A stretch of 27,996 nt of DNA from positions 1 through 27,996 of the forward strand of contig ML977052.1 in assembly GCA_010015675.1 (NCBI GenBank), given 5' to 3'. The position numbers and the translations under genes are program-made. Every line of letters begins with the position of its first letter. Position 1 is the stretch's first letter. Positions 20,461 through 27,996 of this stretch are shown piece after piece. Source of the stretch: Byssothecium circinans. Lineage: Eukaryota; Ascomycota; Dothideomycetes; Pleosporales; Massarinaceae. The notes under the pieces are model-generated. The model did not search any database. It was not told the DNA's origin and worked only from the letters and a program-made list of their open reading frames with translations.

Positions 20461-20969
20461 ATGACCTGGGAGGCCGTGGTTACCATGGTTGAACCCGACT
20501 GGTTCCCGTCGCACCCCCCCCCCCCCCCAAAATCCACCGCAGCATGGAGGCCCGAAAAGAAATCGCTCATCTTGAGAGCGTACACACTCCCCCACGATTT
20601 CATCAAGCAGGCGTTTGACACACCGGAATGTTACTGGGCGAAGCTAATCTCAGTGGCAAACATGCACGTTCCGTTCAACGAGTCGTGCCAGGTACGCTCG
20701 ATAACGACGCACGCACGCACATTGGTACCATTAAAACATTAGCATGCCTCGCGTCATCATCTCCTACGTAACTCGCGTGTCTGGCCGACATCTATCTGAT
20801 GCCAGATGGACGAGTATCGCGGGGTGGGCCTGGGGAAGTGGATGGTCTACAGGTACGGCGACACTGCAGTGGATCGGCCACCCGGTGCAGAGAAATTGCA
20901 GCGAATCTCCCAGAGCTGCGGTCCATGGTCCTTTTGACAGGTTCCAAGGCGGCCCGGCGCAGGTAGGTA
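20461..20969 (+). pseudogene. GNAT-family N-acetyltransferase relic
   Basis: Pieces in different plus frames follow the order of fungal GNAT acetyltransferases. First comes an N-terminal LPHDFIKQAFDTPECYWAK, then RVIISYV, LADIYLMP, the acetyl-CoA-binding signature MDEYRGVGLGKWMV (matching the R/Q-x-x-G-x-G/A motif) and REIAANLPELRSMVLLTGSK. At least two frame changes are needed within the RVIISYV to KWMV stretch, and another before REIAANL. An intron with donor GTACGC after NESCQ may explain one gap but not all. A C15 run (20514-20528) interrupts the N-terminal part. A Tc1 element begins at 20970 right after the last recognisable segment, so the C-terminus is cut off or displaced. Homology is inferred from motif order. 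Confidence 0.5.
20514..20528 (+). repeat. Homopolymer run of 15 C
   Basis: Fifteen consecutive C, flanked by GTCGCA and AAAATCC, lie inside the GNAT relic. The run is a likely slippage site and a possible sequencing-length uncertainty. Confidence 0.8.
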
Positions 20970-21025
20970 CAAGGGGGGCTCATGTGCGGGTTGCCCCCCC
21001 CTCCCTGTCGATATAGCGCCTTGGC
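20970..21025. repeat. Left terminal inverted repeat of the Tc1/mariner element
   Basis: It begins CAAGGGGGGCTCATGTGC and ends GCGCCTTGGC, pairing with 22182-22236 on the opposite strand. Confidence 0.9.
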
Positions 21026-21051
21026 TGAATTGAGGTCTTGATTTCTTCTCT

Positions 21052-22122
21052 CTACCACTTTGTGTGCCAGCCATCTGCGTCGATTACAGCCTGGCAACGC
21101 TCTCTCATGCTAGATACATAGTGTTTGAAGTCCTATACAATAATCTTTTCCCACTCTTCTTTCACATACTGCTCTGCCTTAGCTGCTGTCTTTGGAAACC
21201 TCCTCCCAACGCGATATTTAAGCAGCCGCCAGACGTTCTCAATAGGGTTAAGGTCTGGTGAGTTGGCTGGCCACTTCATCTGCAGAATTCTAAGCTCCCT
21301 ATGTAGCGCTTGAGTTGCGTAGGCTCTATGAATTGATGCCCCATCCTCCATAAGGATAGGCACTAGTACAGACTTCTTAAAGTCGTAGATTACAGGTACA
21401 ATTATCTCTCTATAGGTCTGCCCGTTAATTCCACCCTTCTAAAAGACAACAAGAGGACCCTTAAGTGTACTTGTAATGCAGGCCCAGATCATACAGGCTA
21501 AATATCCCCTAAACTTTAGAATATAACAGCTAGGTAGATACTTCTCTTCTACCTTTCGTGTAACGTACACCTTTCTATTATATCTACAGATAATTGAGCA
21601 TTTATCTATCCATATAACCCTTGACCACTGCCACTTATTCTACGAGAGATGGGCCCATGCCCATTCAAGCCTGTCTCGTCTGTGTTTGTCTGTGAGAAGA
21701 GGCTTCTCTGTCGCAACGCGTCGGAAGTAGTGCTCCTTTTCAAAGGCTTTCTGTAGCGTGCGTCTACAGGCCTGTATCCCTTCAAGCTCTGCTACCTCTA
21801 GGTAGCAGAGCTTCCTATGATACCCATCAACAGTTGCTCGCTAGATAAGGCGCTTCCGTAGAGGTGTATCAAGCATAGGAAGCCTACCTCGTGGCTTCTC
21901 TGGTGTTTCAGGCTTCTTGATAGTGTAGCGGACAGTTGATCGTGCAATCTTAAGCGTGCTGCTGATCTGGTTGGGTTTCCAGCCAGCGTAGTTGCTTAGC
22001 GTGAGGATCTCAATGCGTTGGCGGTAGGTAAGGCGACTAGAACTTGTATCCTCAGGGTTCTCACTCTGCTTCGGAGCATCTCGAGGGCGATTACGGACGC
22101 GGTGACGGTGTAGGGAGGGCAT
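21052..22122 (-). pseudogene. Tc1/mariner transposase, four in-frame TAG stops, no frameshift
   Basis: The minus frame from ATG 22122 to TAG 21052 is 357 codons long, normal for a Tc1-like transposase. N-terminal part: helix-turn-helix RLTYRQRIEILTLSNYAGW and ARSTVRYTIKKPETPEKPRG. The catalytic triad is visible: D in VIWIDKCSI, D in LMEDGASIHRAYA and E in NSPDLNPIENVWRLLK, a DD34E-type arrangement. The frame is interrupted only by TAG codons at 21841, 21640, 21439 and 21133 (lower coordinates), at positions where Q or W is expected. There are no TAA or TGA stops and no indels. The element is therefore young or lightly mutated, with CpA-type C-to-T change on either strand. It cannot make a full transposase as read. 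Flanking TIRs are well preserved. Confidence 0.85.
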
Positions 22123-22181
22123 GGCGTTGATAGGGTATTCACATTAGATCAGTGAAAGATGAGTGAATTCAGGAGACTTAT

Positions 22182-22236
22182 GCCAAGGCGCTAAATCGAC
22201 AGGGAGGGGGGGCAACCCGCACATGAGCCCCCGTTG
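22182..22236. repeat. Right terminal inverted repeat of the Tc1/mariner element
   Basis: It ends ..CATGAGCCCCCGTTG, the inverted counterpart of the left end; TA follows at 22237. Confidence 0.9.
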
Positions 22237-22780
22237 TAGCATGTCCCCGTACCGGTACGGAGTACTCCATACCGAGTCCAGTCGCGAACTTAGCATGAAG
22301 GCGATGGCTCCCGAAGAAACGCTGGTGTGCGGCCTTATTACCCTGGCCGACGAAGCGTCAGATTTACGAGATGCGCAGGAAGAGGCCATGGAGCACCTGG
22401 GGCTGGTAAGAGAGAAAGCTTGTGGGTGCGAACGAAACGTGCACATGTCAACGTTTCCATGTGCTGTTCCGGGACTAGTGCTGCCCCACTCGCGCGCAAT
22501 TCTTTATCGCATGGCACCCTCGTTTCACCGATGGGCCCTCTGAACGGACCAGCAAGACTAGATGCCACCATCATCCCCCATCACCACCACCACCACCATG
22601 TATTCCGCCCTTCTTATTAATATGGCCTCCTTCCTCGAGAGTCTGACTGTCACTTCGCCTGTCACTTCGCCTGTCATCTTCTCCACGCGCATCCCTTAGC
22701 AAACCATCCGATACTTGTCCAACCCACCTGCTGCTTTCCGCCTCCCACCGCCATCCCACAACTTCCAAAGTCCTCTCAAG
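22237..22780. other. Region between Tc1 element and SIS gene; coding-like stretch and SIS promoter
   Basis: A near-palindrome, GGTACGGAGTACTCCATACC, lies at 22254-22273. A plus frame from ATG 22292 (MKAMAPEETLVCGLITLADE, then EEAMEHLGL, ending before a GTAAGAG donor-like site at about 22405) looks coding but was not recognised. It could be a displaced exon of the GNAT relic or an unrelated remnant. Nearer the SIS gene are a (CAC)n run at about 22582-22598 and a 12-bp tandem, TGTCACTTCGCC, twice at about 22649-22672. These presumably fall in its promoter or 5' UTR. Confidence 0.35.
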
Positions 22781-23583
22781 ATGCTCCAGTCGCCCAATGT
22801 CCACGCTCTTCGTATCTCGCCTGTCATGAAGCACAATCGCTCCGGCTCAGAGGCCCTCACGCCCCCGCTCACCATGGATGATCCCGAAGGCGCAAGTCTT
22901 CTGTCACACGGCGTCCATGTCCTCTCGACTGCCGCGACAGCACTCTCGCAAGTCACCATCCTCTATCAATGCGACCCTACCGCGCGTGAGGGGCTGCTTC
23001 GGGCAGTCGAGTGCATCAAAGTCGCCAACGAGGCCGGCGGGAAGCTGCTCGTCTGCGGGGTAGGCAAGAGCGGCCTGGTGGGCAGGAAGACGGTCGCGAC
23101 CATGAAGAGTCTTGGAATCGCATGCTCCTTTCTCCATCCCTCTGAGGCGCTGCATGGAGATCTGGGCGACATCCGACCGGTATACACTCCATCTTTCTCC
23201 AATGCCGATTATGCACTGACTCGCGCTAGAATGACGCCATCATGTTCATATCTTACTCCGGCAAGACGGCCGAACTCATGGCTGTGCTCAACCACGTCCC
23301 AGCCTCAACCCCCGTGCTCGCCGTCACGTCGCAAACAAAACCAAGCGACTGCCCTCTCCTGAACGACCGACCTAAGGGAATCCTTCTCCCGGCGCCCATA
23401 CACGAGAAAGAGGAAACCTCGTTTGGCGTGTGCGCGCCTACCACTTCCACTACCGTCACCATTGCTGTCGGAGATATGCTGGCGCTCACGCTAGCCGAGG
23501 TCATGTATGCCGACGATACGAAAGCCGTGTTCAGGAAGAACCACCCCGGGGGTGCTATCGGAGAGAAGGCGAAACGCAAGTAG
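22781..23583 (+). CDS. SIS-domain sugar-phosphate isomerase-like protein (KpsF/GutQ type), 2 exons, 250 aa
   Basis: Model: 22781-23179 and 23230-23583, with a 50-bp intron (GTATAC..GCTAG). Joining gives HGDLGDIRP followed by NDAIMFISYSGKTAEL, the continuous SIS core. Also visible are GKLLVCGVGKSGLVGRKTVATM (phosphosugar-binding loop), SFLHPSEALHGD, VLAVTSQ, CAPTTSTTVTIAVGDMLAL and the terminal KNHPGGAIGE. These are hallmarks of the KpsF/GutQ arabinose-5-phosphate isomerase group. The bacterial enzymes usually carry two CBS domains after SIS; here the protein stops 10 residues after HPGG. A fungal role in sugar-phosphate isomerisation or binding is inferred only from the fold. ATG 22781 is the first in frame; ATG 22874 in a better context is an alternative start. 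No defects are seen. Confidence 0.85.
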
Positions 23584-24333
23584 GAGAGGCCTACCACCAG
23601 TGCGCGAAGAAGCAGCAGGGACACGTGCCGCCGGCATGAGTTATGGTTAGGAGCGAGCATTTTTACTTCGGGCGCATATCCCCTGGACAGGTGTACATAT
23701 AGGGCAACTGGCGTTACCGGGCTGCTTTGCGCGTGGACGTGCAGCATGTATATAGACAGTGGCTGGCGCTGCTATTGCGCGTGGACATGCAACGAGTATA
23801 TAGAAGGCGGCTGGCGTTACCGGAGTTTCTATTGCATTGTAGACGTGCATACAGCGACACTGCAGGGATTCTTTCTTGCTTGTTTTCTTCTATCAATGAC
23901 ACACATTTCAAGTGTACTCCTTCTTTTCCGTTCCACGGCGGCACCTTCCCACTTCCTGTGTGGCCGCCAACCGGGCACTGGCACCTTCCTTTCCTATTTC
24001 GCCGCGTTGTACCCACCGCCATTCTTCTGCTCTTCTTTAAGACCACTAATCTCATATCTTCAGATTCCATTACGTACAACTTCCCCTCCTTCGTTTCAGC
24101 AGGCAACAATGGAGTGTTCAGTACGACCGTATGCCGTGCGCTGAGTGGCAGCTTCTCCGTCACGAAGAACGCAGCGTAACCGTGGCCGCAGCTAGAAGCA
24201 GTAGGAGAAAACTCAGATGCGGGGTGGTTGTACACTGACGAAATCAAATACCCCCGCTATATCGCCATGAGGTGTTCTCCTGCTCCTCCGAACCTCATCC
24301 TTCCCTCCTTGGGATGGGATTCAGCCGCCCACC
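23584..24333. other. Intergenic region between SIS and NACHT genes
   Basis: It contains the tandem repeat at 23684-23860. Several overlapping frames of 130-177 codons occur on both strands (for example 23746-24144 plus and 23714-24247 minus) without recognisable motifs. They largely reflect the repeat and are not called. The last 100 bp is the presumed NACHT promoter/5' UTR, ending in CCACCATGG. Confidence 0.4.
23684..23860. repeat. Imperfect tandem repeat, about 50-bp unit, ~3.5 copies
   Basis: Units start at about 23684, 23734, 23782 and 23840. Each opens with TGGACRNGTRCA-like sequence, continues with RTATATAGA and ends CTGGCGTTACCGG..TTTG or a variant. Later units are more diverged and the last is partial. 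Confidence 0.65.
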
Positions 24334-27300
24334 ATGGATCCCGCCACCGCAGTTAGCCTCGTTGCGGGCATCATACAGTTTGTCGACCTCGGCGGCAAGA
24401 TCTTCAAAGGTGTGAGGGAAGTCCGCCAATCATCGTCTGGCGTCACAGAAGATACCAGAAGAACGACAGATGTGGTGACCGAGATGCGTAATCTAGCTTG
24501 CAAGCTCGAGAATCCTGGTGGTGGAGCTCGTAACGACAACGAGAGAGCTTTGCAAAAACTCGCTGCTGAATGCCGTGTGCTGTCCGAGCAGATTCTACAG
24601 CTTATAGACAAGATGAAGTCACCTAACGCGAAGTCTACGTTAAAGGCTTTGGGCTCGACGTGCAGGGGCCTTTGGTACGCGAAGGAGAAGGCGGAGCTTG
24701 AGCAAAAGCTTGCGGGTTGTCGCTCACAACTGGGGGTGCACATCAGTTACATCTCCAGGTGCGCCACATCCTTTACCTGTCAAGAACCTTCTGCTTAATT
24801 GGACTCAGTGCCGATCTACGAGAGCGCCTAATTTCTCTTACCAAGTCCAGTCGATTCCAGTCAGACATCGTCGCAGATCTACAAGAGCAGTTTCAAATAC
24901 TCCAGCAGGGCGTTCATATCTCGACCATTGGGGCCGAGGTCCAACAACAACTAAAGAGCCTATTCGAACTACCCGCATATGTGAGGACTGCATTTCTTCA
25001 ACAAAGTTTCCTACGAGGCTTGGAATTCGCAGATATGCGAACGAGATATGAGGTCGTGGACGAGGCACACTTTAAGACCTTTCGCTGGGTGCTCGAAGAC
25101 AATCCGAATGCACAGCCTTCAGCAGTGAGAAGTGCTCGGGAAACGTTCATACGCTGGCTCTCTACGGGTGATGGAGCTTTTCATATCATCGGCAAAATTG
25201 GATCTGGCAAGTCGACGTTGATGAAGTTTCTCAGTACCCATTCGCGCGTACAGGAAGAGCTGCAAATGTGGGCAGGTATGTCAAGGGAGCCTCGGTGTTG
25301 CGTCTGCAATCTTGATACTGATCCTGGTAGGAAAACGAAAGCTTGTCCTGGCGAACTTCTTTTTCTGGAAGCCAGGTTCGACATTGCAAAAATCTGCCAA
25401 AGGTCTTTTGAGATCTCTTCTACATGACGTCCTTCGAGAAGCTCCAGAACTGACCTCCAGTCTCTTCCCTACGGAATGGGAGATCGAATATGGAAAACCC
25501 TCCAAACGCCACTGCCTGGATTCTTCTCAGTCTTTCTCGGATTCGGCGATCAGAAACGCATTCTCCATTCTCTTGAAACAGAAGTCCATCTATGAGACGC
25601 ACCGGTTCTGTTTCTTTCTCGATGCCTTGGACGAATACGAAGGTCCTCCACATGAAGATCACACCGACATGATTCGTTTACTAAACAGTTGGCTACTAAC
25701 ATCCCGAGGAGGGGTGAAAATCCGCGTCTCAAGTCGGGAGTATGCTGTCTTTGAGGGCGCTTTCGATTTGGAAAAGAGATTTCGACTACAAGACCTCACT
25801 TCGGGTGATAGGGAGCGATACGTACAAGAACGACTACATGGAATTCCAGATAAGATTGAGCGAGAACGTCTTGTTCGAGATGTCGTGGGACGATCTGATG
25901 GTGTATTTCTCTGGACAGTGCTTGTGGTGAAGGCGCTACGCGAATGTATAGGAAATGGACAGGGCCCGAAAGCTATCGAGCAAGAGCTATCATCTTATCC
26001 CACCGAGCTGGATGAACTCTTTGTGAAGCTTCTATCCTCAATCCGTTTATCCGCTAAACGCATGGCTTTCCAAATTTTTGCCATGATTGAAGACATGACA
26101 GCGAGGAAAACCACTTTGCCTTTGTTGTCTTGCCTCTTTCTAGACAACTATAACGACAACCCCAAATTTGCTTTGGTTGGGAAGGGCTCTCTTTACCCCC
26201 ATAACCATTCCGGTGCGAATGATAAATACAGTCACCGTCGACATCAGATCTTGAGCGCGAAAAAGCTGGTACAAGGATGCTGCAGGGGCCTTGTAGAAAT
26301 CCGAAGTGACTTTCGGATAAGGTATTTCCCGACTCACAAGAAACTGCATCCTATGGAAGGAGTGCTTTTCGTCCATCGAAGTGTTCCAGAATTTCTCGAA
26401 AAGAAAGTTGCGGACGACAGGGCTTTTTGTAGAAGCCGCTTCCAGACCGAAGACGCTATTCCTCAACTACTGCTCGCCGAATTACGGTCTACGGATACAA
26501 GTTTCGCTTTCGATGAAGATTGGTCCGACCTCATGGATGTCATTATTCTTTGGAGGCTTAGCAGGATGGATGGTTCGGATCTAGATCCCACCTTTTCCGC
26601 CCTTGAGCGTGAACTACGAAGGAAGTTGGAGCCACCTCTCAAGCCAGGGATCGAATTCCTCAATATGTTGAACATGGGTTACAGCACGTTCAATGGCAGT
26701 GAAGTTTTAGCCCATATTCGGATTGAGGATCGGGATGATGGTCCAAGTGACATCTACGTTAGGATCGCATCTCCGCTTCTGCTCATGGCCTACAGAAGTG
26801 GCACAGATTACGTGAAGGAACAATTGCACCGAGACCCAGCCATTTTGGAAGACGTCTTCTATCGAAATATTCTGATAGCATGCTTCCTCGAGCTCGAATT
26901 TGGACAAGGTCCTGGTACAATCGACTGTCTAAATATGGTGTTAGCGAGTCCGATAGACCCTCCCTGGAATCAGTTGTGGCCATCGACACTACTCTCTTAC
27001 GTGTTATTCGTTCGAATGGAAGACAGTCCAACTCATACGTTGCTTGGCCAAAAGCTTGCTTCCGTGTTAAGGTTTAATAAGGATCCGTACCTTCGCTCCT
27101 TGAAAATATACTGTACAACAGAAATCGACGTCGACAGGATTGATCAGCCAGGGGAGCATAAAGGATCACTTCGCTTGAGAGCAGAATCGGAATGTTCATC
27201 GTATTTGGGCGCTGCCAATCATAGAACCGATAACCTGGCTGCCGCCCACTTCATCATGGAACATGGGGATAAAGGCGTCACGTTGCGAGAGCTAGTGGAG

Positions 27301-27678
27301 TTCTGGGATTTCGACAACAAGGCTGAGATCTTGGCCTTGTTCGACAATCCTGAAGGTGTGACAGAAAAGAAAGGCCCCGGTCAATCATCCAAGGATCCAT
27401 ATACAGCGGAAGCGGAAGGTCCGTCGTCTTCGAAAGCGATCGCACCTCCCAATGTACCCACTGCTGAGGTTGTATCACAACTCCACAACAAGCAGGCCGG
27501 AAAGCCTACTATGGAACTGGAAGAGATGGATGCTGGAACTTCTGGACGAGTCGACTTCAAGAGCTGGCAGGTTTTCGTTATCCCAATTGCCGGTATGTAC
27601 TTCATCATATGATACACTGTTTTCGAAATACTGATTCACACAGTGGCCATCTTTGCTTTCATATTCTTTACGGTTTAG
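24334..27678 (+). CDS. NACHT/STAND (fungal NLR-like) protein with C-terminal membrane helix, 4 exons, 1062 aa
   Basis: Model: 24334-24758, 24809-25275, 25331-27592, 27644-27678. Introns are 50, 55 and 51 bp; the donor of intron 1 is the weaker GTGCGC. The start lies in CCACCATGG. Residues 1 to about 150 (MDPATAVSLVAGIIQFVDLG, helical) resemble the fungal STAND N-terminal domain. The NTPase core has Walker A GKIGSGKST (270-278), LANFFFWKPGSTLQKS, and Walker B FCFFLDALDEYEG (390 onward). Then follow sensor-type SSREY, LFVHRSVPEFLE and a long helical C-terminal part without recognisable ankyrin, WD40 or TPR repeats. A low-complexity linker precedes VFVIPIAVAIFAFIFFTV, a membrane helix formed across the last intron, and then TAG. 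Such proteins act as nucleotide-driven switches in non-self recognition and cell death. Ligand unknown. No stop interrupts the model. Confidence 0.85.
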
Positions 27679-27885
27679 CGCATGGCCTCACCCACGATCC
27701 TGGCCTCTCTTTCAGACCTCTACTATCCCATGGCCAAATCCTGGCAACAGTTTGCTGGACCTAAACTGCGGGAAAAAATGGCTAGGCCCTACGCTTTGTA
27801 CAATCCACGCGACACCCTCGTGTTCCGGATTGTGATGGTCTGCTTCCATATGTGTCTCTTTTTCTTCTATAGTTTTAGTCAGTGA
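27679..27885 (+). other. In-frame extension after the NACHT stop codon, with a second membrane helix
   Basis: Directly after the TAG at 27676-27678 the same frame stays open for one codon and then from ATG 27682 for 67 codons to TGA 27883-27885. It contains YYPMAKSWQQFAGPKLREK, YNPRDTLVFRI and a hydrophobic VMVCFHMCLFFFYSF. It may be a C-terminal part lost by a CAG- or TGG-to-TAG mutation, a readthrough extension, or a separate small ORF. The two-base gap and shared frame make a former extension of the NACHT protein more likely than an independent gene. Confidence 0.45.
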
Positions 27886-27996
27886 TAGGCAAGGAGGGAT
27901 TTCCTTTCGCCACCTCCGGAATACCTCCTTCCGGAATCCCTCCATACTATTCCTAGGAGAATTGATTCCAAACAGTAGTATTTGATTGGTGAATTG
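27886..27996. other. Downstream flank of the NACHT gene
   Basis: Presumed 3' UTR. CCGGAAT is repeated at about 27916 and 27932. No other feature is visible before the window ends. Confidence 0.3.

Larger units (their letters stand above)
20970..22236 (-). mobile_element. Full-length Tc1/mariner element, 1267 bp, TA target duplication
   Basis: Terminal inverted repeats lie at 20970-21025 and 22182-22236 (about 55 bp). Both contain GCTCATGTGCGGGTTGCCCC and TTAGCGCCTTGGC-like ends, with only a few differences, including the lengths of the G and C runs. TA flanks the element at 20968-20969 and 22237-22238, the expected duplicated target. One transposase frame on the minus strand fills the inside. 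Confidence 0.9.

Noticed and set aside
20792..21097. Minus-strand frames crossing the GNAT relic and the Tc1 left end
   Set aside because: They span an element boundary and run antisense to GNAT motifs, so they are artefacts.
22163..22446. Frames crossing the Tc1 right TIR on both strands
   Set aside because: The start falls inside the transposon terminal repeat; only the later part around 22292-22405 looks coding and is noted separately.
23714..24247. 177-codon minus frame and overlapping 130-150-codon plus frames
   Set aside because: Three mutually overlapping frames run through a tandem repeat and show no family motifs.
1..27996. tRNA, rRNA, CRISPR or bacterial operon features
   Set aside because: No T-arm/anticodon arrangement, rRNA-like block or regularly spaced repeat array was seen, and the gene structure is clearly eukaryotic.

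Overview
The window reads as nuclear DNA of a filamentous ascomycete (Pezizomycotina). Introns are short (49-65 bp) with GT..AG ends and recognisable branch sites. Gene families typical of these fungi are present: SRPK-like kinases, a HET-domain protein, a NACHT/STAND protein and a highly reducing polyketide synthase relic. Transposon copies carry RIP-like C-to-T/G-to-A decay. No bacterial operons, tRNA, rRNA or CRISPR array was recognised.

Layout. (1) 1-7150 is a repeat graveyard. It holds a decayed pogo-type transposase (minus), two direct copies of an OrsD/DUF3505-like zinc-finger gene relic (minus; copy 2 far more AT-rich than copy 1), and a Ty3/gypsy gag relic (minus) between them, then about 850 bp of gene-free AT-rich DNA. 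Composition changes sharply near 7150. (2) 7305-11483 holds two SRPK-like kinases on the plus strand, both with open frames after splicing, separated by an orphan coding-like frame and a possible pogo-end footprint. (3) 11744-11980 is a 237-bp MITE with about 80-bp terminal inverted repeats and TA flanks. (4) 13288-15063 is the broken C-terminal part (ER-KR-ACP) of a highly reducing PKS. (5) 15390-18164 (minus) is an 889-residue HET protein whose N-terminal half is a degenerate, nearly ungapped duplicate of its HET domain. (6) 18165-20460 is mostly empty, with one possible two-helix membrane exon. (7) 20461-20969 is a GNAT acetyltransferase relic; a full-length 1267-bp Tc1/mariner element with TA duplication follows immediately. 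(8) 22781-23583 is a single-intron SIS-domain sugar-phosphate isomerase-like gene. (9) 24334-27678 is a four-exon NACHT/STAND gene whose predicted product ends in a transmembrane helix. One TAG separates that helix from a further 67-codon in-frame extension with a second helix.

The apparently functional genes are the two kinases, the HET gene, the SIS gene and the NACHT gene. HET and NACHT/STAND families are both associated with fungal non-self recognition, and here they sit about 6 kb apart among transposons. That is compatible with a fast-evolving accessory region, but no functional link between them is shown by the sequence. All splice models were made by eye from frame continuity and splice consensus.
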